Of a DNA stretch of 13,448 nucleotides, positions 1 to 6,303 are shown in pieces. The notes below the pieces were generated by a model. The model had not been told where the DNA came from and searched no databases. It saw only the letters and a program-made list of their open reading frames with translations. The DNA is from Bacteroidales bacterium (GTDB lineage: Bacteria; Bacteroidota; Bacteroidia; Bacteroidales; JAFGXI01). The position numbers and the translations under genes are program-made. The DNA lies in contig JALSQC010000133.1 in assembly GCA_026985625.1 (NCBI GenBank), forward strand, positions 1 to 13,448, written 5' to 3'. Numbering within the stretch: the stretch's first letter is position 1; the number at the start of each line of letters is the position of its first letter.

Positions 1-450
1 TTTGAGTGGATTGAGGATTTTCAAGACCCCGGATTTACATTAAACAAAACATCAAACAGCGATACAACATTAAATAGAGTTATAGATGAAACAAACGGAG
101 CTAATCGCTTAGGCGAGATAGTTCTGGAAAATACTCACCCACAGTTTGAGTATATATCAAAAAACACTTTTACTTTGCAAGCCGGACAAACATATTTGGA
201 GTTAGACTATAAAAATAATCAAGTTTTTACTATAGGTCTAATAATAAATAATACATCAAGTCAAGAAAATATAAGTTTAATAATGATTAATCCTAAAAAT
301 TATTTAAATAAAATATATATTGATTTATCGTATGTTTTATCGCAAAATTTGGGAGCAATTGACTATGGTATATTTTTTAGAGCAGTAAAACAAGACGATG
401 TGGATACGGCAAAAATTTATATCGATAATATTAAATTAGTTCACTTTTAG
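1..450 (+). CDS. C-terminal part of an unrecognised, probably surface or periplasmic protein (5' end outside window)
   Basis: The frame is open from the first base to a TAG stop, giving 149 residues of a protein whose beginning lies outside the window. A TTG at 175 could be read as a start, but the upstream frame continues with normal protein-like sequence (FEWIEDFQDPGFTLN), so this is a truncated gene and not a short one. Alternating polar and hydrophobic residues, many Asn/Thr/Ser, and the ending IYIDNIKLVHF resemble the last strands of a jelly-roll carbohydrate-binding-like domain; that likeness is inference, not a family match. The next gene, a sugar transferase, begins 4 bases after the stop, so the two are almost certainly co-transcribed and the protein may belong to the same polysaccharide locus. 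Specific function unknown. Confidence 0.75.
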   Translation, partial: FEWIEDFQDPGFTLNKTSNSDTTLNRVIDETNGANRLGEIVLENTHPQFEYISKNTFTLQAGQTYLELDYKNNQVFTIGLIINNTSSQENISLIMINPKNYLNKIYIDLSYVLSQNLGAIDYGIFFRAVKQDDVDTAKIYIDNIKLVHF

Positions 451-454
451 GTAA

Positions 455-1870
455 ATGAATAAAAAAATACAAACATTAAAATATTTAATATCAGATTTAT
501 TTAGCTCGGCAATATCGTGGACTTTATTTTATATTTTCAGAAAAGTCTATATCGAAACAGCAAAATATGGGATAAAAGTTCCTGTTGAATTTACAAAAAA
601 TTATTTTTATGCCGTTATTTTTATACCTTTGTTTTGGGCTTTTATTTATTATTTAAGCGGATATTATAAAAATCCGTATAAAAAATCGCGATTACAAGAG
701 TTAGGTTTAACATTTGTTTTAACATTAACCGGTTCAATAATACTTTTTTTTGTTTTAATTCTCGACGACCAAATATCTACATATAAAAACTATTATTTAT
801 CGTTTCTTATATTATTTATTTTACAATTTATATTAATATACATTCCTCGATTAATTTTAACAACAAATACAAATCATCGAATACAAAATCGTAAAATAGG
901 CTTTAATACAATAATAATAGGAAGCAACAAAAAAGCAAAAAAACTATATCGTAAATTAGAAAATCAAAAAAAATCGGCAGGATATAAATTTATAGGATTT
1001 TTAAATGTTGCCGATAAAGATAATTTTAAATTAGAACATTATTTGCCAAGATTAGGTTCGTTACAAGATTTAAAAAAAGTAATTAGCGATAATAAAATAG
1101 AGGAGATAATACTTGCAATAGAGTCTCACGAACACAAACAGATACAAAAAATTTTAGAGCAATTAGGCAGTTATAATGTTTCGGTAAAAGTAATACCCGA
1201 TATGTATGATGTTTTACTTGGAAAAGTAAAAATGTCATCGCTTTTTGGTGAACCCTTAATTCAAATATCACACGAATTAATGCCACCGTGGCAGGCTCAT
1301 ACAAAACGCTTTATTGATGTTGGACTATCAATTATTGCAATAATTTTATTTTTACCATTATATATTTTTTTAATGATAGGAGTAAAATTATCGTCTAAAG
1401 GACCGGTGTTCTATTCGCATCAACGTATTGGACGTTATGGAAAACCGTTTAATATATATAAATTTAGGTCGATGTATGTAGATTCCGAAAAACACGGACC
1501 GGCATTATCAAGTAAAAACGATAGTAGAATAACAAAATTTGGTAAATTTATGCGTAAATCACGTTTAGACGAGTTGCCTCAGTTTTTTAATGTTATAATT
1601 GGCGATATGTCATTGGTAGGTCCTCGCCCCGAACGTCAGTATTTTATAGACCAAATTTATAAAAAAGCACCTTATGTTTTACATTTGCAAAAAGTGCGTC
1701 CTGGAATTACATCGTGGGGACAAGTAAAGTTCGGCTATGCCGAAAATGTTGAAGAAATGATAGAACGTTTAAAATACGATATTGTTTATATCGAGAATAT
1801 GTCGCTTTACGTAGATTTAAAAATAATGATTTATACAATTAAAATTATTCTGCAAATACAAGGTAAATAA
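455..1870 (+). CDS. Polyprenyl-phosphate sugar-1-phosphate transferase (exopolysaccharide initiating enzyme, WcaJ/EpsE-like)
   Basis: This 471-residue inner-membrane enzyme should transfer a sugar-1-phosphate from a nucleotide sugar to undecaprenyl phosphate, the first committed step of exopolysaccharide, capsule or O-antigen assembly. Four predicted membrane helices occupy about residues 10-29, 51-69, 84-103 and 113-133. A Rossmann-like CoA-binding-type domain follows (about 150-270; FNTIIIGSNKKAKKL), then one hydrophobic re-entrant or membrane segment and the bacterial sugar transferase domain (about 281-467). The catalytic core is clear: the KFRSM motif, the Asp372-Glu373 pair in RLDELPQ, GDMSLVGPRPE, and RPGITSWGQV. 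Length and order match the long polyisoprenyl-phosphate hexose-1-phosphate transferase family. The ATG lies 4 bases after the preceding gene, implying coupling. The sugar (glucose, galactose or other) cannot be read from sequence. Confidence 0.93.
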   Translation: MNKKIQTLKYLISDLFSSAISWTLFYIFRKVYIETAKYGIKVPVEFTKNYFYAVIFIPLFWAFIYYLSGYYKNPYKKSRLQELGLTFVLTLTGSIILFFVLILDDQISTYKNYYLSFLILFILQFILIYIPRLILTTNTNHRIQNRKIGFNTIIIGSNKKAKKLYRKLENQKKSAGYKFIGFLNVADKDNFKLEHYLPRLGSLQDLKKVISDNKIEEIILAIESHEHKQIQKILEQLGSYNVSVKVIPDMYDVLLGKVKMSSLFGEPLIQISHELMPPWQAHTKRFIDVGLSIIAIILFLPLYIFLMIGVKLSSKGPVFYSHQRIGRYGKPFNIYKFRSMYVDSEKHGPALSSKNDSRITKFGKFMRKSRLDELPQFFNVIIGDMSLVGPRPERQYFIDQIYKKAPYVLHLQKVRPGITSWGQVKFGYAENVEEMIERLKYDIVYIENMSLYVDLKIMIYTIKIILQIQGK

Positions 1871-1947
1871 ATTCTTAATTCTTAATCTTTAATCTTTAAT
1901 TCTTAATTCTTAATTCTTAATTCTTAATTCTTAATTCTTAATCTTTA
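1871..1947. repeat. Tandem heptanucleotide array, 11 units of ATTCTTA/ATCTTTA
   Basis: Eleven uninterrupted 7-bp units begin immediately after the sugar transferase stop codon. Units 1, 2 and 5-10 read ATTCTTA; units 3, 4 and 11 read ATCTTTA. The last unit contains the stop codon of the convergent co-chaperone gene on the opposite strand. The array therefore fills the whole gap between two convergent genes. It has no strong dyad symmetry, so it is not a classical hairpin terminator, and the units are far too short for CRISPR. Its regularity suggests growth by replication slippage, so copy number may vary between strains. Related degenerate units occur in the nusB/fabI intergenic region. Confidence 0.95.
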
Positions 1948-2652
1948 ATTAAACCCTCTTTCTTTTTTAATTTTTTCGTATGCCTCGTTTAGTTTTTGAA
2001 ATTTTACTTTTGCAGCTTCTTGCATATCTTTGCCAAGATAAGCAACTTTGTCGGGGTGATATTTTATAGCAAGTTTTTTGTATTGTTTTTTTATTTCGTC
2101 TATTGTTGCATTTTTGTTTATTTCGAGAATTTTATATGCCGAGTCGGTATCGTCAATAAACATAAATTTTATGGAGTTTATATCTTTTTTTGACAGCCCC
2201 ATTTCTATGCCTATTGTTTCTAACAGATTAATTTCTGTTTTGTCGATAAAACCGTCGGATTGTGCTATTGCATACAAAAAGTGATATAATTGTAATTTCG
2301 ACGAATTATCGAGATGTGTTCGTATTTGGCGACATACATCAATAACAGGAATATCTTTTTGTAATATGTCTTTAAGCATTAACAGAGCGTCTTTTGTTTG
2401 CTCTTTACCGAATAGTTTAATAAAATTTTGTTTTACAAAATTTAGTTCCGACTTTAAAATTTTACCGTCGGCTTTCATTACGGCAGCAACCAAAACAATT
2501 AAACTAACGTTAAAATCGCCGCGAGTAGTATTACTTTTGCCTATATTTTGTGGCGAATCTAATAAACTTGCGGCAACAAAACCTATTAACCCGCCTATTG
2601 GTCCAAACAAAGCCCAGCCGAGACCTCCGGCTAACCATCTTCCTAATCCCAT
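1945..2652 (-). CDS. TerB-like and DnaJ-domain co-chaperone (DjlA-like)
   Basis: This 235-residue protein has three parts. Residues 1-33 are glycine-rich and hydrophobic (GGLGWALFGPIGGLIG), probably a membrane-associating segment. Residues about 46-165 form an all-helical TerB-like domain with two repeated acidic turns (MKADGKI, AQSDGFID). Residues about 171-233 are a J domain with the signature His199-Pro200-Asp201 in IKYHPDK, the motif that stimulates DnaK ATPase. The order matches DjlA-type co-chaperones, whose J domain is C-terminal. The gene is last in the nusB-to-coaE transcription unit, only 2 bases after coaE, and its stop codon lies in the first unit of the heptanucleotide array as read on this strand. 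Client proteins are unknown; metal sensing by the TerB part is conceivable but unsupported. Confidence 0.88.
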   Translation of the reverse strand: MGLGRWLAGGLGWALFGPIGGLIGFVAASLLDSPQNIGKSNTTRGDFNVSLIVLVAAVMKADGKILKSELNFVKQNFIKLFGKEQTKDALLMLKDILQKDIPVIDVCRQIRTHLDNSSKLQLYHFLYAIAQSDGFIDKTEINLLETIGIEMGLSKKDINSIKFMFIDDTDSAYKILEINKNATIDEIKKQYKKLAIKYHPDKVAYLGKDMQEAAKVKFQKLNEAYEKIKKERGFN

Positions 2653-2654
2653 AA

Positions 2655-3239
2655 TTAATGTTTTTTTAAGGTTTTATAAATAAAATTTATTTGTTTGTCT
2701 AAATTATTAATTTTATCGTTATAAATAACAAAATCTGATTTTTTTATTTTCTCTATATCGCTAATTTGAGTATTTATTTTTTTTATAATATCTTGTTCAT
2801 TTAATTTATCTCTTTCTTTTATTCGTTTTATTCTTAAATCTATAGGCGAGATTACTGTTATTATTTTATCTAAATTTTTGTAAGAACCACTCTCGAAAAG
2901 TATTGCAGCTTCTTTTAAAATAAATTTTTCCGATTTGTATTTATTACACCATTCGTTAAAATCGTTGTTAACAACAGGGTGTATAATCGAGTTTATAATA
3001 TTTAGTTTTTTACTGTTGTTAAATATTATTTGTGCAAGTTTAACTTTATCTATTTTGTTGTTTATATAAATATTGTTTCCAAAATTTGATATTAACTTCG
3101 ATTTTATATATTTATTGTTATTTGTAAGAAATTTTGCTCTTTCGTCGGCGTAATAAATTTTTACACCTAATTTCTCGAATTTTTTACAAATGTATGTTTT
3201 TCCACTACCAATTCCTCCTGTTATACCTACTTTAATCAT
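2655..3239 (-). CDS. coaE: Dephospho-CoA kinase
   Basis: This cytoplasmic enzyme phosphorylates the ribose 3'-hydroxyl of dephospho-CoA with ATP, the last step of coenzyme A synthesis. The 194-residue product begins MIKVGITGGIGSGKT, giving a Walker A loop at residues 8-15 directly at the N-terminus as in the family. The lid and substrate regions follow: ADERAKF, the conserved IIHP, and KEAAILFESG (matching the family's PLLFE region), then the R-containing lid stretch DLRIKRIKERD. Length is normal (about 200). The start codon overlaps the end of the YbbR gene by 8 bases (ATGATTAA), a translationally coupled arrangement. Its place after the YbbR gene is a common Bacteroidota gene order. Confidence 0.95.
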   Translation of the reverse strand: MIKVGITGGIGSGKTYICKKFEKLGVKIYYADERAKFLTNNNKYIKSKLISNFGNNIYINNKIDKVKLAQIIFNNSKKLNIINSIIHPVVNNDFNEWCNKYKSEKFILKEAAILFESGSYKNLDKIITVISPIDLRIKRIKERDKLNEQDIIKKINTQISDIEKIKKSDFVIYNDKINNLDKQINFIYKTLKKH

Positions 3240-4227
3240 TTTTATAAATAATGTATTTTACTTGTTGTGGCGATAATTCTATATTTTTTATAAAACTTGG
3301 ATATTTTACAAGTTTAATACTCGAAAATTTTTTAGATTCAGATGTTTTTGAGTAATCAAAAATAATTTTAAAATCTTTAGCCTTAATTTTTTTAAAATCG
3401 TTTAACGATACATTATACGAAACTGTTACTGTCGATGGTATAAGCATTATTGAACTTGTATCGGGAATGTTAATTATTTTAACTGGGATTTTAATTTTTG
3501 CTTGTGTAAATTTTTCTACAATAAGTTTTATATCTACACGGTTTTTATCAAAATTTACATTATTAATTTTTGATAGTTTAATGTTTCGTTTTATCGATTT
3601 GTCAATTATGCCTATATCAAGTTTCTCGGTTTTAATGTTTTTTAAAGTATCTAAAATTATTTTTGCACCGGTAACATTTATCGAGTCGGGATTTAGCATT
3701 ATCTGTTTTAGTAAAAATTGTTGTTTTAATTTAAAATGTATGTTTGGAACAATTTTAACTTTTTTGTTAATGGTTTTTGTATATTCTGCAAAAATAGTGT
3801 CAGGATTAATGTTGTAAATTAATATATTATTGTTTTCTAATTTTTTATTAATTATACTTTTTGTTGCATTGGTTGCAAAATATAATTTGTTTTTATTTTT
3901 TAGATATTTAAAATTTTTATCTATATTAATTATAATAGGAATTGTGTTAAACGATAAATTGTTTTTTAATATTGTATAGCCATCGGTTTTTACTGTTAAG
4001 TTTAATGATTTTGGAAATTTACTTATTAAAATTAATTTTTTATTATTATTAATAAATTTAACAGGGTAAGATATTTCGGCTATATAATCTTTATTTAGAG
4101 CATTAATAAACCATAAAAATGTAGCTATAATAATAAAGAACAAAAGAGTAAGATATTCTTTATTAATCTTATTCTTTTCTGTAATAATAAATGTTACTAA
4201 TTTGTTCTTTGTTTTATTCTGCCTCAA
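3232..4227 (-). CDS. YbbR-like domain membrane protein, probable TTG start
   Basis: A 331-residue protein with one N-terminal membrane helix (about residues 25-45, YLTLLFFIIIATFLWFINAL) followed by a long extracytoplasmic beta-rich region. The region contains YbbR-type repeats, recognisable from segments such as ISYPVKFINNNKKLIL, PDSINVTGAKIILDTLKNIKTEKLDI and the final Pro/Ile-rich repeat. In Firmicutes the related CdaR regulates the diadenylate cyclase CdaA, but no cyclase gene is nearby and the Bacteroidota homologues are not firmly assigned. No in-frame ATG occurs near the 5' end; TTG at 4227 is the only reasonable initiator, since the upstream frame soon enters the terminator-like hairpin. 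Two near-matches to a -7 box (TATTTTTA and TATCTTTA, in 4243-4259) lie between hairpin and start, so it may have its own weak promoter. Confidence 0.82.
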   Translation of the reverse strand: MRQNKTKNKLVTFIITEKNKINKEYLTLLFFIIIATFLWFINALNKDYIAEISYPVKFINNNKKLILISKFPKSLNLTVKTDGYTILKNNLSFNTIPIIINIDKNFKYLKNKNKLYFATNATKSIINKKLENNNILIYNINPDTIFAEYTKTINKKVKIVPNIHFKLKQQFLLKQIMLNPDSINVTGAKIILDTLKNIKTEKLDIGIIDKSIKRNIKLSKINNVNFDKNRVDIKLIVEKFTQAKIKIPVKIINIPDTSSIMLIPSTVTVSYNVSLNDFKKIKAKDFKIIFDYSKTSESKKFSSIKLVKYPSFIKNIELSPQQVKYIIYKND

Positions 4228-4264
4228 TATTTTTATTTTTTTTAAAGATATTAAAAATATGTAT

Positions 4265-4300
4265 AAAAAAAAGAAGTGTTAAAATTAATTAACACTTCTT
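4265..4300 (-). terminator. Intrinsic terminator-like hairpin after yajC
   Basis: A perfect 12-bp inverted repeat (AAGAAGTGTTAA at 4271-4282 and TTAACACTTCTT at 4289-4300) has a 6-base loop. Read on the minus strand it is followed directly by six T residues (4270-4265), or eight with the end of the stem. This is a classical Rho-independent terminator for transcripts leaving yajC. It lies only about 40 bases before the start of the YbbR gene, so it may be a partial or regulated terminator inside the operon. Confidence 0.82.
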
Positions 4301-4333
4301 AGACTAAAAAATAATATTATTATTTTTTAGTCT
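4301..4333 (-). repeat. A/T-rich inverted repeat overlapping the yajC stop codon
   Basis: The left arm AGACTAAAAAATAATA (4301-4316) is the exact reverse complement of 4318-4333, leaving a single central base; in RNA about 15 pairs with a 3-base loop would form. On the minus strand the structure covers the last codons and stop of yajC and directly abuts the terminator hairpin, so two hairpins are stacked in series. It could protect the 3' end of the yajC message or assist termination. Confidence 0.75.
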
Positions 4334-4649
4334 CTAAGTCCGATGAGTCTTTAACAACCGAGTTTTTATCGACTTTAATTCTAACATTGTTATCAATCTC
4401 AATAATTAGAGCATTTTCTTTTACGTCTGTAATTTTGCCGTATATTCCTCCTGTGGTTATAACTTTATCACCTTTTGTTAAACTTTCTCTAAATTTTCGT
4501 AATTCTTTTTGTCGTTTTACTTGGGGTCTTATCATAAAAAAGTAAAATACTACAATAATAAGAATTAATGGTAAAAACGACATTAAAGGGTTTCCTTGGC
4601 TACCGTCTTTTGGCTGAGCCATAAGTAAAATAAATAATAATTGATTCAT
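4320..4649 (-). CDS. yajC: Sec translocon accessory subunit YajC
   Basis: YajC is a small inner-membrane protein that associates with SecDF and the SecYEG channel. The 109-residue product has a short N-terminal segment, one membrane helix (about residues 22-40, LMSFLPLILIIVVFYFFMI) and the family signature RPQVKRQKELRKFRESLTKGDKVITTGGIYGKI, followed by a small basic/beta domain ending in VDKNSVV. Length is typical for the family. The gene starts 15 bases after the DUF1573 lipoprotein gene and is followed by two hairpins, so most transcripts probably end here. No secD or secF is in the window; in this phylum yajC commonly sits in this nusB-coaE neighbourhood instead. Confidence 0.95.
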   Translation of the reverse strand: MNQLLFILLMAQPKDGSQGNPLMSFLPLILIIVVFYFFMIRPQVKRQKELRKFRESLTKGDKVITTGGIYGKITDVKENALIIEIDNNVRIKVDKNSVVKDSSDLETKK

Positions 4650-4664
4650 AGTTTATAATTTTAG

Positions 4665-5129
4665 TTAATTTTGATTTTTTTCGGGGTTAACAACCTCGGC
4701 GGTAAAAGATAATTCAATTTCGCTTGGTTGTGAGTTTGCCATAATTGTAACGGTTTTATGTTGCATTCCGTTACGTCCGGAGCTATCGAAAATAACTTCT
4801 ATCTCGCCATCTTCTCCCGGAGCAATAGGTTTTTTTGTATATTTTGGTATTGTGCAACCGCAGCTTGCGTGAGCCGAACTTATTATTAAATTGCTTCCGC
4901 CAACATTTTTAAATTTATAAGTGTAAGAAACTTTTTCGCCTTGAATAATAATTCCAAAATCGTGGTCGGTATTTTTAAATTTAAAAACAGGCAACGAACT
5001 TGTGTCGTCATTATCCTTGGTTATAGGATTGTTAACGATATCGGTGCTGATTTTATCGGAATTATTATTTGAATTATTACAAGAGAATAAAATCGTAGAA
5101 AATAATAACAATATAAATAACTTTTCCAT
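4665..5129 (-). CDS. DUF1573-domain lipoprotein
   Basis: This 154-residue protein has a lipoprotein signal: MEKLFILLLFSTILFSC with the lipobox cysteine at residue 17, followed by an Asn/Ser-rich linker. The rest is a single DUF1573 domain of immunoglobulin-like fold (about residues 48-148). Landmarks are the start FKNTDHDFGIIIQGEKVSYTYKF, the characteristic SCGCT motif, and the Pro-Gly turn IAPGEDGEIEV. It is expected to be membrane-anchored on the periplasmic side or exported to the surface; no clear acidic surface-export signal follows the cysteine. DUF1573 proteins are very common in Bacteroidota and their function is not established. Its position between nusB and yajC is a recurrent gene order. 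An 89-base gap with a possible -7 box precedes it. Confidence 0.9.
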   Translation of the reverse strand: MEKLFILLLFSTILFSCNNSNNNSDKISTDIVNNPITKDNDDTSSLPVFKFKNTDHDFGIIIQGEKVSYTYKFKNVGGSNLIISSAHASCGCTIPKYTKKPIAPGEDGEIEVIFDSSGRNGMQHKTVTIMANSQPSEIELSFTAEVVNPEKNQN

Positions 5130-5156
5130 ACTTTTGTTTATTTAGATTTCTTTATG

Positions 5157-5164
5157 CAAAGATT
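5157..5164 (-). promoter_or_regulatory. Possible -7 box before the DUF1573 lipoprotein gene
   Basis: On the minus strand the sequence reads AATCTTTG followed by C, one mismatch from the Bacteroidota -7 consensus TAnnTTTG. It lies 27 bases before the lipoprotein ATG, a spacing like that at nusB. No clear -33 TTG element is seen, so this may be only a weak internal promoter in the 89-base nusB/lipoprotein gap (5130-5218), which otherwise holds only short A/T dyads. Confidence 0.35.
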
Positions 5165-5218
5165 AATTTTTTTTTATATAAAACTATAAGATTTATATAT
5201 TTTTAAGAAAATTTAATT

Positions 5219-6163
5219 TTATTCGCCAATTAATCCACTGCCTTTTTTTATTATAATTTTTTCTTTTTTTAGATTAATAAATGTTTTATCAAGTATTCCG
5301 TTAATAAATACACTGCTTTTTTTTGAGCTAAATAATTTAGCAAGTTCTATATATTCGTTTAAACTTACTTTTGTAGGAATTTCAGGCATTTCAATAGCTT
5401 CTGTTATAGCCATTTCCATTAACAACATATCAACAAAAGCAATTCTGTCTAATTCCCAATTTTTAGTATTTGCATCTATTATTTTTTTATTTTTATCGTG
5501 GTTTGCAATTGTTTTAATAAAAAGTTTATCAACAAAATTTTTATCGTCAATATTTTTAAATTTATCCATTAATATAAATTCTGTATTATTTTCGGTATCT
5601 TTTTTTATAGATTTAATTAGCATATTTAAAACATACTCCACATCGTCACCCCAGTAAATACTCATTTCGTCTAAAATATCATAAAAATATTTCGATGTTG
5701 TAAACTCATTTTCTATAATTTTTTTAATAAAAAGTTTATCGTTATTATAATCGTTTACAGATTTTGTCATATAGGCATTATAATAATCCGATTTAACTAT
5801 ACTATTATATATTTTCTTTGTTAACTCGGGATAATTTGCCCACGAAAATTTATTATTGTTTTTATAAGAAATAATATCCTTTGTTTCTCGTATTTTTTTT
5901 ATAAGTCTATTGTTAACAAGACGTAAATTAGGGTTTAAATCTTCCTTACTCGGTAAATTTTTATTTTTTCGTATTTCTATAATTTTTTCGGCATAATCAA
6001 AAACATCAATTATCAATAATAAAATGTTAAAATAAAGTTCGTATGTTTTATTTATACAAAAATGTAATTCTTTCCTGGAGTTATTTAATGAGTTGTTACC
6101 TGATTTAAAATAAGCATATAGTATCTGAAAAGCTTTTATTCTTAGTATTCGTCTATTTATCAT
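5219..6163 (-). CDS. nusB: Transcription antitermination factor NusB, long Bacteroidota form
   Basis: NusB binds boxA RNA with S10 (NusE) and promotes antitermination, chiefly of rRNA operons. The product is 314 residues, more than twice the E. coli protein (139). It starts MINRRILRIKAFQILYAYFKSGN, the usual start of the long Bacteroidota form. The recognisable NusB domain is C-terminal (about residues 190-305), with helices containing NWELDRIAFVDMLLMEMAI, the conserved EIPTKVSLNEYIELAKLFSSKKSSVFINGILDK, and a Lys-rich tail. The N-terminal extension is helical, charged and of no assigned function. The gene is the first of the leftward unit, with its own -7 box 30 bases before the ATG, and is divergent from fabI. 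Confidence 0.92.
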   Translation of the reverse strand: MINRRILRIKAFQILYAYFKSGNNSLNNSRKELHFCINKTYELYFNILLLIIDVFDYAEKIIEIRKNKNLPSKEDLNPNLRLVNNRLIKKIRETKDIISYKNNNKFSWANYPELTKKIYNSIVKSDYYNAYMTKSVNDYNNDKLFIKKIIENEFTTSKYFYDILDEMSIYWGDDVEYVLNMLIKSIKKDTENNTEFILMDKFKNIDDKNFVDKLFIKTIANHDKNKKIIDANTKNWELDRIAFVDMLLMEMAITEAIEMPEIPTKVSLNEYIELAKLFSSKKSSVFINGILDKTFINLKKEKIIIKKGSGLIGE

Positions 6164-6192
6164 AAATTTATTTTATAAAATTTTTTATGATG

Positions 6193-6200
6193 CAAAAATA
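6193..6200 (-). promoter_or_regulatory. nusB promoter -7 box
   Basis: The minus strand reads TATTTTTG followed by C, a full match to TAnnTTTG, 30 bases before the nusB ATG. A TTTA about 22 bases further upstream could serve as a weak -33 element. The predicted leader is about 20 bases and contains no Shine-Dalgarno sequence. Confidence 0.7.
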
Positions 6201-6233
6201 AATATTATATTTAATTATACACTAAATTTAAAA

Positions 6234-6270
6234 ATTAAAGATTAATAATTAGGTTAAAATTAAGAATTAA
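6234..6270. repeat. Two degenerate copies of the heptanucleotide motif between divergent promoters
   Basis: ATTAAAGATTAA (6234-6245) and ATTAAGAATTAA (6259-6270) are the reverse complements of the ATCTTTA and ATTCTTA junctions in the array at 1871-1947, spaced 25 bases apart. They lie in the 140-base gap between nusB and fabI, upstream of both -7 boxes. In A/T-rich DNA some chance similarity is expected, so the relation is tentative. Confidence 0.4.
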
Positions 6271-6280
6271 ACTTTTTATG

Positions 6281-6288
6281 TATATTTG
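6281..6288 (+). promoter_or_regulatory. fabI promoter -7 box
   Basis: TATATTTG followed by C is a full match to TAnnTTTG. It ends 15 bases before the ATG at 6304, implying a very short leader of roughly 10 bases. It also overlaps an in-frame TTG (6286) that would otherwise extend the gene, which argues for the ATG. No good -33 TTTG is seen at the usual spacing. Confidence 0.72.
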
Positions 6289-6303
6289 CAAAAAATATTA
6301 AAT

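Noticed and set aside
175..450. A separate short gene beginning at TTG 175
   Set aside because: The frame is open to base 1 with protein-like sequence, so this is the tail of a truncated gene.
1871..1947. CRISPR array or intrinsic terminator
   Set aside because: Units are 7 bp with no spacers, and there is no stem-loop; it is a simple tandem repeat.
3467..3817. Plus-strand open frame opposite the YbbR gene
   Set aside because: Hydrophobic low-complexity sequence produced by reading T-rich antisense DNA; no promoter or family likeness.
5175..5199. Hairpin TATATAAA/TTTATATA between nusB and the lipoprotein gene
   Set aside because: Eight A/T-only pairs with a 9-base loop are expected by chance in DNA this A/T-rich and would be unstable.
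6286..6303. Six-residue longer FabI starting at TTG 6286
   Set aside because: That TTG overlaps the perfect -7 box TATATTTG and the family N-terminus matches the ATG at 6304.
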